64,000 nucleotides of DNA from Saccharina japonica (Eukaryota; Sar; Phaeophyceae; Laminariales; Laminariaceae), in NCBI GenBank assembly GCA_008828725.1, contig MEHQ01002356.1, positions 466,514 to 530,513 on the forward strand. Reading direction: 5' to 3'. This document shows, in pieces, positions 1 to 11,979 of this stretch. Position 1 is the stretch's first letter. Every line of letters begins with the position of its first letter. A model generated the notes under the pieces. That model saw only the letters and a list, made by a program, of their open reading frames with translations. It made no database searches and was not told the origin of the DNA. The position numbers and the translations under genes are program-made.

Positions 1-141
1 TTTGGTGTGAACATTCCTTGGGGCACAAGGAATCGATTGATATCCTCATGTTTGTCTAATTCGTTATCTATCAAGAGATACGGCGCGCATAATATATCCA
101 TACAAATTCAAGATATTACGAGGAGAGACACTAAAACCAAT
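1..141. other. no recognised feature
   Basis: AT-rich sequence up to the first foldback element. I see no gene, RNA or repeat here. Confidence 0.5.
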
Positions 142-406
142 TTTCGCAGCTCAGTTTTACTGTTTTTGACCTGAAATTTCGACACGTGATTTGGAGCGCA
201 TTTGTCTTCAAAGCGGCTCCAGGAGAAAAAAAATAATTTTTCACGTGAATTTCGGTCGGTTTATATCTTCGCGTTTTACTCAAACGGTCATAATTTTAGC
301 TCCTCATTTTTTTTCTTTCTGGAGCCGCTTTGGCTCGATGGGAAATACGCATACCGGGCCCTATGCAAAATTCTAGACAACAATTCGCAAAACTGAGCTG
401 CGAAAA
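142..406. mobile_element. short foldback (MITE-like) element
   Basis: The ends are a perfect 18-bp inverted repeat, TTTTCGCAGCTCAGTTTT at 142-159 and its reverse complement at 389-406. A second inner inverted match (AAAGCGGCTCCAG near 213 and CTGGAGCCGCTTT near 320) shows the two arms were once longer and have diverged between these blocks. The sequence AACCA lies just outside both ends, but no clean target-site duplication can be read. Open frames inside are by-products of the inverted structure. It resembles a non-autonomous inverted-repeat element; the transposon superfamily is unknown. Confidence 0.45.
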
Positions 407-559
407 ACCATTTAACTGCTGCGGTAGGCTCTTGGCCAGACCAGCTCGTAGCTTAATGCAGTTAGGAGTTTGACCACTTGAAGGCGTCTGTCACGCTCCT
501 CATTCCCACCGTTCTTGTACTCGTGTTGGAAACGAGCTCAATATTTTGTGGGCCTCTCC

Positions 560-1494
560 AAGGCCTCTCACCTGCTCAAGTTCACAGTAGACGATAAGGA
601 GCACAACGTCAAGCGGTACTCCCGATGCTGTGGGCCGTTGTAGTCAGCTGTATTAGCTGAAAGGAAGATGAGAAGGTTTCTGGGTGCCAGGTGCAAGCTG
701 TTGTAGCGCCCGGTGTGTTAGGCTGGTTGAGTTTCCTCGTTGTTGGCCGCTTTTCCGCTTCGTCAATCGTAGGGTTTGGTAGCAAAAATGGCGGGGGCCA
801 TACCTCCAGGGGATGGGGGACTGAATACAGTGTTTCGAAAACCAGAAGTCGATTGCCTGAGGTGCCCGAGTACGACGGCAAACAACATTGGCATTCTGTG
901 CTCCGTCCTGTTGGCTGTGGATGTAAAGAGGTGAGGCCCACAAGATTGTGGAGCTTGTTTCCAATCAAAACCTGGTACCTGCTATTAATAGTGGGTCTTT
1001 GAGCTACTCACATTGCTAAGTACTATTGCACAGGTCTTGCTCTGCTGTGTCACTGACAGTTGTGTACCGCCTGCGGCACTGCTGCCTAAAGCCATCATTT
1101 CCCTTCGCGGCGTGGGGGTTGAGACGTCATTCTTTATTCCTTATGTGCTGAATTTAAATACAAGGAGGGGCGTCTAACATTATGACGAATGTCCAAAATG
1201 CCCTTCATAGTTCGTAGGACCAGCCCATTCGATAAGTTTCGACGCGTTCGAGGATCCAACTATCATACTCGTACGTGCGTACCTGGTATGCATCAGCTGA
1301 TCCTATGTACATATTGATACAGCAGTACCAGGTACGTACCTTTTACATCCACTGCTGTAATTACTGCCGCACGTATTCTACGTAATTTTCAATCTAAGGT
1401 GACTTCCACTACTTCTGCTGTTCTGCTGTGTTGTTCGCTAACCGATCGCGAAAACGGTAGTCACAAGGCAGGGTCCGGAAAACACTCTGGAGTG
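560..1494. repeat. segmental duplication, copy 1 (partner 35840-36835)
   Basis: This stretch aligns along its length with 35840-36835. Shared blocks include the 'agcacaacgtcaagcggta' region, the 'gggtttggtagcaaaaatggc' region and 'ttctacgtaa' near 1375. By eye identity is roughly 70-80% with indels. The copy is interrupted at 1494/2564 by the large foldback element, after which about 14 more bases match the partner. No reading frame is kept in both copies, so I read it as non-coding or long-decayed sequence. Bases 407-559 before it hold nothing I recognise. Confidence 0.7.
1488..1494 (+). repeat. target-site duplication, left copy (TGGAGTG)
   Basis: TGGAGTG directly precedes the terminal inverted repeat of the element at 1495 and recurs directly after it at 2564-2570. 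The paralogous unoccupied site at 36811-36818 carries the motif once. Confidence 0.7.
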
Positions 1495-2563
1495 GGGGTG
1501 GCGGTATACGAACCTCATGGGGGACGTTTTGTGAACGTACCTCGCTATTATTCTTGGTGGGGTTTCAAATGCAGTCCAGGGTATGTTATGTGTTCTCGTG
1601 GCCCGTCACTTTACATACACTCATATACACTCTCTCTCGGGCTACTACTACTGTTGTTGTTGTACCTCATATTTATACATATCGTGCAAGGTAGAGAGGT
1701 GCTACTACACTACGTAGAGCACATATTCAATTTGTACACATAGAGTACGAGTAAACACTCACCATAATATACGCACATAGGCTTGACATAGGGTTTAAGG
1801 ATTATGGGGCTGACGACTCCCGCTTATTATGATCGACTTAACGCACACACAGAGGGTGCCGAGGTTTTGAGGCTGTGACGTCGCCCGCTCAACTACTGTG
1901 GTTTATGCACACATAGAGGGTGCAAGGGTTATAGGGGGCTGACGCCTCCCGCTTATTATTGTTGACTTTACGCACACACAAAGAAAGAGTGTGCAGGGGT
2001 TTAGAGGCTGACGCCGCCCGCTTAGTTGAATTAGGCACACATACATACACATCATAGTTACTTTGATATGGGGCCGGTGCTGTGGTGCTGTCAAGCAAAA
2101 GTTACGTAGATAACCAAGCGGGTGGCGTCTACTCCAAATACCTTGCTTTTACTATGTGTGCATAAACCACAGTTAAGCAGGCGGCGTCACAGCCTCAAAA
2201 CCTCGGCACCCTCTGTGTGTGCGTTAAGTCGATCATAATATGCGGGAGTCGTCAGCCCCATAATCCTTAAACCCTATGTGTGTACCTGGTATATTATTGT
2301 GAGTGTTTACTCGTACTCGATGTGTACAAATTGCATAAATATGTATGTGCTCTACGTAGTAAAACCTCTCTACCTTGCACTATATGTACAAATATGAGGT
2401 ACAACAACAACAGTAGCACGAGAGAGAGTGTATATGAGTGTATGTAGAGTGACGGGCCACGAGAACACATAACATACCGTGAACTGCATTTGAAACCCCA
2501 CCAACAATAATAGTGAGGTACGTTCACAAAACGTTCCCCATGAGGTTCGTATACCGCCACCCC
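1495..2563. mobile_element. 1.07-kb foldback element with long inverted arms
   Basis: The two arms, about 1495-1925 and 2145-2563, are inverted copies of each other over some 420 bp, beginning GGGGTGGCGGTATACG and ending with its reverse complement. Each arm contains 'tgttgttgtacctcatat', an ACGTAGAGCACATA block and roughly 65-bp tandem units with the core GACG(C/T)C(T/G)CCCGCT; four such units run from about 1775 to 2035. The element is flanked by a 7-bp direct repeat, or 8 bp if the leading C is counted. A frame of about 110 codons appears in both arms only because the arms are inverted copies. No transposase is visible, so it is non-autonomous. An 8-bp duplication would suit hAT-type mobilisation, but that is inference. 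Confidence 0.8.
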
Positions 2564-2570
2564 TGGAGTG

Positions 2571-4079
2571 AAAGAATACCCCAGGTAAAAATAATAATAA
2601 AACAAAATCACGAGTTTTGTGGCTGACGTCGCCCGCTCACTGTGGCGATTTAGGAAGTGACTGCCGGTGGGCATTTGAATGACGCCTGGTTTCTGCGGTG
2701 TCAGCGGATGAAGTATGTTACCATGTCGCACTATTAAAAGACCTATTTAATCCTCGAGGATAGGTGTTAAGTAGTCCCAAATGGAAGAGCTTGGCCATTC
2801 GATATTTTCAACTTTTGGGCGCAAATCGCCGCCACGTCTACAACTCGGTATAGGCCTATTTCGGCCGAAAAGCTGATTCTTGCTCGACGAATCGAACATA
2901 AAAAAACAGGAATTTTACGGTTTGCGGGGTTTCCAAGGTCGTTTTTATGTACTCGTTCCTGCCAGAGTCCTGATGATACGGCGTCCGCGAACCACCATGC
3001 ACCTCAAAACCAACAACCGAAAATGCCCAGCCAGGGGCACGTGTCTGATCCGGTTGATGACTGGATTGCGAAGCCATCGGCCCCCAGAACGCATCAGGAC
3101 TGAACACGCGATGGGTGCGCTTGTTACCCGTAACCTGGGCGTTGTTGTATGTACGGTCTGGGCGCGAGCTAAGCGGTCGGCGCTCTCTCCAACACCACCG
3201 CCCCTGCCGATCCCAGGCAGACGCGCAACTCCGTAGTCTCGGTTTTCCTGCAGCCCTTGTGCGTTGTATCTATTCATGCCGCCCTGATATGCGTCATTGC
3301 TCTCGCGATAGCCAGGATTGCTGCTGCTGTACATATGTTGGTGCGGGCTCATGGTACTCCGGGCGGTTGGTTGCGGCGTGACGAGGATGGTGGCCTATAT
3401 GCTGTGCTGTGATGCTGCTGTGTCTGTGCCAGGGTTGCCTCGGAGCTGCCTCGCGTGCCCGTGCCATCGGCACCTGGATTGCCGTTTGTTGGCAGGAAAA
3501 TACTCGTAAATTTGCTTCAAATATGCACTTGGTCAAATAAGGGCCCAAGTGCATATTTTGGTGCAATCCGCTTTTCAAGGTGGTCTGCCGTGGTCGGTAG
3601 CCGAAAAAGAAGGGCCTTTTTTGTCACGTCTAAAACTCGATAGGGCTTTGTTCGGTTGAGATCCAGATATATAGACCTATTCTCGGGATTAAATACGTCT
3701 TAGAGAACATTCACGATACGATCAGTTGCTTGAGGGCAAACGAAGAAGTAACAATAACCAACTAAATGTACACCCCCCAGAAGCGAACCACACTACGTAC
3801 CGGTATATAATATAACACGAAAACCCGACAATACTAACAGCAAAAACAGCCATATGATACTACATCCATAATATACTACATATCGTAATAAGAGTAGAAC
3901 CCGGCGTACAACAGGGCCAAGCTACGTGTACAGTATGCCCAATTTGACGTACTTCGACGAATGAAACAAATGCTCAACCTACCTTGCCGAAAACCAACAG
4001 CCGATACTGCTGCAAGCACCGTAGGAGGGGATGAGGGTGAGTGCTGGTAAGGGAAAACGGAACGTAAGCGACATCAAAT
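2571..4079. other. gene-poor stretch with a hairpin and weak direct repeats
   Basis: A further copy of the foldback element's internal motif (GGCTGACGTCGCCCGCTC) lies outside it near 2622. A roughly 40-bp imperfect direct repeat (ACGTCTA-AACTCG core) occurs near 2832 and 3627. On the minus strand, 2945-3578 encodes Gln/His/Pro/Tyr-rich peptides scattered over several frames, which could be a decayed disordered exon, but no continuous frame supports a gene. Confidence 0.4.
3514..3555. other. perfect-arm hairpin
   Basis: ATATGCACTTGG and its reverse complement CCAAGTGCATAT are separated by about 12 bases, with flanking bases extending the pairing to about 15. It is a stable stem-loop of unknown role; no adjacent gene suggests a terminator. 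Confidence 0.5.
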
Positions 4080-4240
4080 AACTCCAAGCATCAGCAGCAC
4101 CACTGCCGTGACACCAGCCGAACGCGAGCATCGGGTCTGTCTACTTGGTGACCCCGGATCTGATTTACTAAACTGGAAGAGAGGGGGAGAAAGTAGGGCG
4201 AGGATGTCAAATGGAATGAAGTAAAAAAGAACACATAGAG
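4080..4240 (+). repeat. SINE fragment (3' half)
   Basis: The block TGACCCCGGATCTGA followed by an AG-rich segment, an AATGGAATGAAGT-type end and a short A run matches the 3' body of the full SINE at 32957-33291. The tRNA-like head is absent or too diverged to see. After it, 4241-4964 holds no recognised feature apart from A-rich DNA near 4780-4850. Confidence 0.5.
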
Positions 4241-4967
4241 GAATCCCCTTGTATTTGACACGGCCACTACAGGAAACGGCATATAAGATAACTCATTTTT
4301 TTGCGCTCCCTCAGCCCACTGTTCATAATGACTATATAGATGGGGGGGAACCGGTACGGACTCCTTTAAGGGACGTTGGTATACACTGGTATTATATGGG
4401 GCTGGTTATAAATAAGCAACCAAGTACTGACGTACTGTTTTTTCGGGGTGCAACTAGCTGATGGCTACTGAAGGCTGCGTATTGACGAAATTGAATGGGT
4501 ATGCATGTGGCAAGGCTACTGCAATACTTCAGCGGTGTTGTTGACTGGTTGCGTGGAAAAGGGAGCTGGCTGCAATGGATTTCGGGGCGTACGGTCCAAA
4601 GAGCTGTGAGCCTCTTGACGACAAAGGAAAACGATATAATCAGTACAACGCAGTACGATATGTTTGTGTTGTTCCTCACGTCAAACCTTTTGCCTCTACC
4701 CGTCGACGTCGAGCACTCCCAGTGTTCCTCATAGAAGATGTGGCACATCGTACACCTCAAGCAATAGGTATTGGATTTAAATCAAAGGAAAAAGGAAAAG
4801 GGGAACATAAACGGAAAAAGTAGAAAGGATAAAAATGAAAAAAAGAAGATACGCAAGAGGAAAAGGTACCCTAAGGTGACACGTATATGGCCTTGCTGCT
4901 ATTGATGACCTTAAATGCATCCCGCCGATGGCTTACTCGTACGTGTACCCTCAAATGCTACCAATTA

Positions 4968-5290
4968 TGGTTCCAGGAAGTCGAATCCCATGTGCACCGG
5001 ACTTTTGGCTTGATTTGCGAAATGTAGTTGAAACGGAATCAATTGCTGGTACTCTCTAGAAGCGTGGGTAGGCCCGTTTCGACTTGAGTCGATGAGGGAA
5101 GAAATGGCCGGAGTCTAGTCGAAATACAAATGCATGGCACGAACGGTGCGGTGGAGGAGCGAGAATAATCTTGGTTGTGATCCGGGGTCTGAGTTATAAC
5201 TACAGTGCAAAGTCGAAATGGAGGAGGACGAAGAACATGTAAAGGACGGGGAAAAATAAACAGTATGTACCTAAATATCGTACGCAAGCC
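4968..5290 (+). repeat. SINE copy, head degraded
   Basis: It contains a B-box-like AAGTCGAATCCCA, then the same order of body blocks as the copy at 32957-33291: CAATTGCTG, GCGTGGGTAGGC, GAGTCGATGAGGGAAGA, a GGCACG block, a GGGTCTGAGTTA block and an A-rich end. By eye identity in the body is about 70%. The A-box half is not recognisable. The stretch 5291-5569 holds no recognised feature. Confidence 0.55.
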
Positions 5291-5569
5291 CGTGCTCAAA
5301 GCCATTCACCACAACAGAAGTACACAACTACTGATAGTACTTGTGATGGTGCTTGTAGCTGTTGCTGCTGCTTTGGGGTGGTGGTTGTGCTGGTGTTTTA
5401 TGCCATGCTGTCGCTACTGGAGGAATCTCACCGCATGCGAGGATTGCAGTAGACAGCGGAAATTTAAACATTATGAATGAAACATCCTCTGAAATACGAG
5501 CATTTGTTTTCGATGCAAATCCAGCCAAATTGCTAGCGTTATGGACGTCCGAGGGACCGCCTCCGAGTG

Positions 5570-6005
5570 TTCGGCAATGCTCAGAACGTGGCGGCCTGGA
5601 CTCGGCAAGGCATGAAACCCACTGTCCCACTGAGTGTGGCACTCGGCCTCTGTACCCATGGGGCAAATGCTCTCCTGATGCTGTCGCTCTTTTGGTGCCG
5701 GTGTGCTGCTTCTGAGCTTCTACTGTTTTTTCTGCTAGCCGTGCTGCCGATTCCGTTGTGCTGCGTAATGACTACCACTGTGTCAATAAAGTGTAATGTT
5801 ACCACGCTCGATATAATATTTAGTTCAAACAGCCCGTATACGTTGCAGGATATTGGTACACCATATTCTCTCGGCCCAGTGCACTTGACTGAGTTTGGTA
5901 GTGCTTTGCACGCAATGCTCAGCATGTGGCGGCCAAGACTCGATGCTGCATAATACCGGGTGTTCCACTGGCTGTGGCACTCAGCCTCCCTACTCAATGG
6001 GAAAG
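5570..6005. repeat. direct repeat, about 100 bp, period about 333 bp
   Basis: The blocks at 5570-5670 and 5900-6005 share CAATGCTCAG, GTGGCGGCC, GACTCG and TGTGGCACTC in order. No conserved reading frame was found. Confidence 0.5.
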
Positions 6006-7134
6006 GCGGAGCTGAAACGCTCTGTATCGCGTTTCCATGATTCGAGACAGAAAGTCTAACAGCATTGAATAACATGGACTACACCGTTCTCCAACCAAAG
6101 ACTCTAATCGCATCGTCCACAAGTACCAGGTATATAGTGCGCACTGCTGCTGATAATCGTCTCAATCAGACCCGGTAACTGCTTCATCCGGCACTTTACG
6201 GTAGCTCAAGCGGAAGATTCATTGTTCATACCACGTCCTAGGACTAGGTGAGTTTTTCGCGTCTGAGGTTCCCGCGCATCGGCTGCCACCAATCATCATG
6301 TTCTCGTCAGTCTTGGGTTGCCAAGGATTACCTGATGATGGTACTGACCCCTTCCGAAACAGCTCTATCTTGAGTTATGATATCACCACTTCGAATGACG
6401 AATAACGTCGGATCTCAAAACAACAGCCCCAGCCGTAGCAGTAGCAGCAATATTTCGGTTTCTACATATTGTCAAGTCTTGGTCGTGATATATAAATATT
6501 TAGATGTAGAGGTATACTAGGGATAGGCTGCCAACCTTGTGTCCGTGCATCTTTAAATTAGAGCTAGAACAACGAGTGGTAGAGCTCATTTGGTTCAGCC
6601 GCAATTGAACGTATCTCGCTTGTCTGGACTGTCCATTTCGTTGCTTTGTATATTGCGATCGGAGTCTTGCGCTTTCCCTCGGCCATCGCGTGGGGATGAT
6701 CCACCTGTAATATATTGCCCTCCAAAAGTCAAAGGACTAAATGTGGAAGTTCAGTTTTCCTCCTGGGAGCACCACGACTACAGTTTTGTTCCAATCGAAA
6801 TAGACACAGCTCTGATTGTAGGTTTTCCATTTTTAGTGACGTCACGAGACGTGGACCCCTTAGGTTTGCATACCCTTGAGTAAGGCGAAGAAACAACGGT
6901 GCTCGTGACATCCTTGTACTCTGTTCTCGTCGCTCGTTTTTGAAAATGTCGTTTGAGACGATTATATGTGTTGCTCGTTGCATTCTTCTTGTATGTCTCG
7001 TCTGCTGTGCTGTATGAGCAGCAGCACTTACGCGCTCGTACTCGATTTCCTGGAACGACAGTAACGTTATTTTAATTATCATTATTTCATCCTACGAGCT
7101 GGTTCCAGCAAGAGCAGGAGCATTTCGTCTTCAG
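6006..7134. other. no recognised feature
   Basis: Mixed-composition DNA with only short overlapping frames. Nothing supportable was seen. Confidence 0.5.
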
Positions 7135-7419
7135 ACTTTTGCACCGTAAATGAAAACGAGTTGGAAAACGAAATTTGGCAGGGTTGTTCTTCATGACCAT
7201 ACGAAAAAACTACATGATGGCCTTTTTTGAAAAAATGATTTTTTGGTGAATGAGGTACATTTTAAAGTTTTTTTTTGTTTTCCGAGCAACTTTGACCCAA
7301 CATTACAGACGAACAAAACGAAAATAAAAAAGGCCATCTTGTCGTTTTTTCGTATGGTCATGAAGGACACCCCTGCCAAATTTGGTTTTCCAACTCGTTT
7401 TCATTTATGGTGCAAAAGT
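7135..7419. mobile_element. 285-bp foldback (MITE-like) element
   Basis: The arms of about 95 bp (7135-7235 and 7325-7419) are near-perfect inverted copies, with ACTTTTGCACC at the left end and its reverse complement at the right. Inner matches include CGTATGGTCATGAAG and CCAACTCGTTTTCATTTA. The loop of about 90 bp is AT-rich. No target duplication is obvious. Short frames in it come from the palindrome. Confidence 0.6.
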
Positions 7420-8599
7420 GATTTCCGCGAAGTGTATTGTTTCCCCTAAGGTTTCAAATTTGCTCAATACATTTTCCTAGTAATTTGGCAGGCGGTTCTT
7501 ACCACAGCCTGATAGGCTCGGAGGAAGCAAAAACGTGACATGGACGTCTTCCCCTTGTTGGTGCGATCCTGTCAAGACTTCTAAAGTCGAATTAGTCGGG
7601 GTATTGACCGATGTATGGCCTGAATACTATTAGATTGGTTTTACTATAGGATTACTGCAAGAAAGCTATCCCCTATGGAATAACGCCTCCCTAAGGAATA
7701 CCAATATGACCATATCTCGCGAACTACAACTCGTACGCCAAAAATCTCTGCACCGATGTGTTCCCCTTGGCGATGCCGTCATGTCAATATATGTAGTGTT
7801 CGAAAAAGTAATGTATTCCGTTTTGTTTTTCCCGAAGAAGCTATCTTAGGTTTCTCTCTGGAACCAGCTCGTACAGGTCTTGAGGAGCAGCGTATAAAGT
7901 GGGAATGCGACCCGCGTCTTTTGAGGTTTTCCCACAGCCGTCGTTGTTGCACTAGCTAAAACCGACGCATGTGACGATAGAGGTGAACCATGTTTTGTTC
8001 TGAGCTCCTCGCTTGAGGAGCTCCAAACCTCACCGAAACATATTTTCTGGAGGAAACTAAGAGTGATACCCGATGTATATCCCGATGAATGAAGTACACA
8101 ACAAAGATACGTATAACACAAGACTGAAAGTCCGACGATTTCAGTCCGACGAGTTCGGGTTAAGGAGCACGATTATTTAGAAAGCATTTCAGCAAAAACG
8201 TGCTACCTACATCATGGCACGCGTCAACCACACTTGTGTGGTTGAGTGCCATCAGACAAAAGTAGAATGAATTTACCCGGTTTCGACTGTCGGCGAAAGA
8301 GAGTGTTGGAAAGTCTTGTTTTTACAGCTTGCTTAGAGGTGATAGGCAGCCTGCTCAGACCGAAGTTGGCAAGTGTACTTTCGACCGCTAATTTGGGGTT
8401 GCAGAAACGATATCTGCCAGTTTAGGAGCATACAGCACCAACTTTGGGCTAATAGTTTTTTTTGTCTCTTTCGAGGACAACCCCGGCCATGAGAGTCGCC
8501 TACTCAGACAGCATAATTGCCTCGACCGAAAGTGTTTTGGGGTTTCCCGCCACGTTGAACGGGACATATTTAAATCTTCTGTAGGAGAAAGACCCACAC
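7420..8599. other. gene-poor stretch with one short palindrome
   Basis: The only structure seen is TCAACCACAC-TT-GTGTGGTTGA at 8224-8245, a 10-bp-arm palindrome. No gene is supported. Confidence 0.45.
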
Positions 8600-9990
8600 G
8601 GGCCGGCTGTAGATGCAGCCACAACATGGCTTAATCGCAGTCCACCGTGTGCGTTGCGTCAGCAGAGGATCTCACTGTGGAGAACGGTGTTGGAAATATG
8701 ACGGTCGAGGCTCTATGTTTGCGAGAAGTGAGATGCAGAGGTGGCACGAAGTCGCCGTGCAGAACACTACGTGACCTCTACTGCCTTTGTATCTCGGGAA
8801 GCAACGCACACTACGTTTAGTTATACTCCGTGTGCTCTTACTAATTGGCTGCCGGTCCATCGGGGACATACCCTGATTCTTACAGTTGCAAGATAACATC
8901 ACTGCAATGATATTACGCCTCGATGGAAGTAGGTTGACTATTCGATGTATACAATATTCAGAACGACGAGCAGGTGAAACGTCGTAAACTCGCCGCAAAA
9001 TAGATCAATCCGATGTCCAAGGACAAGGTAATACGTAAACTCGAGCGTACTAACTGCGTGGTAACGTAATTCGTATGGTCATCTATGGTATGTATGGACC
9101 ACAAATACCTCAATTAGACACAGCCAGTACGAGCAGGACTTATGAGCGGCTGGTGTGATACCACACGCCTGACCCAGGTATTCTTCTCGGGCCTCAAATT
9201 TGTTAGTTTGGTGCAATCCAACTGACTTGTCCCTTGCCCACGACATGGGCCTGCCCTTAATTACGTTCGAGGAGCGATACAGTATTAGCACTCACCCTGC
9301 TGATCCTATGTGCTAAGTGGGTATTAGCGTTGTGTCAATGACGGTGCGTCCCACACAACATACGAATTGTGCGCGGACAGGGTAATAGAGACAAACTGTG
9401 ATCTCGCTTATATATGGTGTGTGCGGAGGCAGATCGATCCCCTTCGCCTGACTCGCTATGCCGTCGAGTGCCTGGGTGGTATATTTAAGGCATAGTGCAG
9501 AAGCAAGCTGGGCGTGCTGCATCCGGGTCTGGCCTACAAAACCCAAGCACGCCCCAAACTATTCCATTATGGAGATATTCGAGCGAGTGTACTGCAGTTA
9601 TAACTGCTATTCGTGCTGGTTGACACCCTGCAGTTTCACCCACGTTTTTCTGTATAATATAGCCAGCACTTCCAGGGCAGTATAACCGGTCCATTATGTA
9701 GTGCGGCTTGTGCCGTCCGCTTATGCTACGTCTTTAACCTATACCGTGATATACATTAGTCTACGTGGCACATCGTCTCCTTGGGTATCATCGTTATACA
9801 TAATAGCTAGGATGTTGCCTTATTACTTAAAGGGGTTTGACTAGAAAATCGTTTGGAATATCCCACGACTTGGGTTAGCGATATTAACCACCTCTAGCAA
9901 CAGGGTCTACGGCATAGGCGCAACTTTGCCGCCGATGAGTGCCGTCGCGATTATTAGCACGAAAGGGACGGGTCCCTGTCGACGATGATC
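8600..9990 (+). repeat. segmental unit A, distal segment
   Basis: It aligns with 44285-46490 (unit B) in the same orientation and, over part of its length, with 25180-25450 inverted (unit D). Shared blocks include the GCAGAGGTGGCACGAA region near 8730, GTCGTAAACTCGCCGCAAA near 8979 and CGGAGGCAGATCGATC near 9425. Frames are broken differently in each copy, so I do not call a gene. Confidence 0.7.
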
Positions 9991-11269
9991 GCGCCTGGAC
10001 TTTGTTGACTTTCGTGGCTGTCCATTATTTCTCTTAGGGCCGTTCCTAATGAACAATTCAAAACTACGATTCGTTTCGGCTTGGTAAAATATAATGATTC
10101 GTGAGATTTCTTTCAAAACGAAAATAGGTGTTTTTTCGTCACGTTTCGAGATATTTTCTTACTGTAAAAAAATCCGATATTTCAAACCCAACGGAAATTG
10201 AGGGTGGGGCAAACTTTCGCAGATAGGCCACGGCCAGGCAGTGCCGGGCCGACCGCGTCGGACACTGTGTGTGATATTCCAACCTCACGCGCCTTCGGCC
10301 AGGTCAGGTCCGCGCGAGGTTCTTACATGTGTGACATGTCGTCTGCTCTGCCTGGCTTGCGAGATTTTCAGATTGTTTTTGTTTTTTCTTCACGCTGTGT
10401 CTTCTCCTCCTCGAGATGTCGAGGCCACAGAGTGCTCGTTAGCTCGCACCCAGCAGTGTATATAGACAGCCGCTGGCGCTCCGCAATCGTCGTACGGATC
10501 AGGGTCTGCCATGCCCCTAGTGCTCTGACCCTTACAAGATATTTCCGTGCTCCTGTAAAACGGCGGGACGAGGCCCTTAGAACTCAAACACAGATACGCA
10601 TGCTGAACACGACGAAGTAAATTGGCGAAGCCGACAGCCTGCAGGATTCCGACTATTTTCAGACGAAACAAACAGCGAACAATTGCAAGTATCGTATCAT
10701 AAGGAAATGCTCAACAAGCTTTTTTTCTCCAGGAGTAACAGATTATACCATTGGTACTGTAGTATATCAATGAAGCAATAGGATGTCATTCCCAAAATAT
10801 TTGTACTGCTGTACATGTACGGACATAGTCGCACGGTACGTGATACGTGTAATGCATAAATGACTACCCGTTGTTGAGCCCCGGTGTATTAAACCGACAG
10901 TATGGACGACCTAAATGCGGCACGTGCAGCAGTTTTTACAGCCTAACATGAGCGTGTAGCAGAACAAACAGAAATGGGGACAAACGAGGCTTGCACAACC
11001 ACCACCACTGGGCGCCGTGGACACCGCACAAGACGAAAGACCCTTTGTCGCAGCGATAATTCCCGCAGGCGGTTAATATTTCAGCGCCTTCCCTCGCATG
11101 ATCGCTCAACCGTGTGGTTAGCAATGCATATCAGTACATACGTGTTGTTACGAGCATTAAGGCCTCGGCAAACCGAGTCAGAAAAAACAAAATACCAAAC
11201 CAAAAATAGGCAGTTTCCAACATCCGCCGAGAGTTTCCCAAGCAAGGTAAATACATAGCTGGCGTATGT
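9991..11269. other. no recognised gene
   Basis: An open frame of 140 codons at 10198-10620 (+) is arginine/serine-rich with no recognisable motif, and I could not match it to any paralogous unit. I treat it as chance. Confidence 0.4.
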
Positions 11270-11320
11270 CGCCTATCTCCGTAGTCTTCGTGTGTTGCCG
11301 ACGCGAAAAGTAAACAAATC

Positions 11321-11333
11321 ACTGCTACTACTG

Positions 11334-11372
<39 letters not shown>

Positions 11373-11384
11373 TTGCTGCTGCTG
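11321..11384 (+). repeat. (ACT)n microsatellite
   Basis: About 17 ACT-type triplets, with two GCT interruptions at the left, lead into TTGCTGCTGCTG. The paralogous positions in units B and C carry only short interrupted triplet runs. Confidence 0.95.
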
Positions 11385-11979
11385 TGGGTGTCTTAACGCC
11401 CAAGGTATGTTGATGCTATTGTTCTGTTGGAGTGGGATCCTCTCCGACAATGGGAGGTGGGAGTATCCTCGCAAACTCTAAATACCTCAACAAGTTGTTT
11501 GCACAGGGCTGGAGCAAATCACCTTGAAGAACCACTGACAACCAACGGTCTCGACATGTTAATCGCGGAGTTGTCGGCTCTCAATGACCTATGGTGCAAC
11601 ACACCAAGTGCGAGTGGTGTTAATACTATCTACTGTACACGGGTACCATTCATATATTTCACTTGTACGGCTGCTGTTCTGCTTTACTTTTGTTCGTGTC
11701 GTGTTTGGTGCTTGATTGCACAAAGGCATTGCACTACAGTGCAGGGCGCGACACGTATTAATCAGACGCAGCAAAGCCGTCCAATTGGACTTCTTTCTTC
11801 GATATCGGCTGATTCCTTCAGTATACTGTTTCCAGTACAACGACTGGAAGGTATATATATATATTCCCCTGCAAATCTCACCTTGCCTTTGTTGTCGGCC
11901 ACGTTCTAATAATGAGGTGCTCTGTTCTGTTTTTACGAGTATGTGCATATAAGTCCCACGGCATGTTGTACTACTGTAA

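Noticed and set aside
2294..2731. 145-codon minus-strand open frame matching a plus-strand frame at 1399-1743
   Set aside because: Both frames arise from the inverted arms of one foldback element; there is no independent support for coding.
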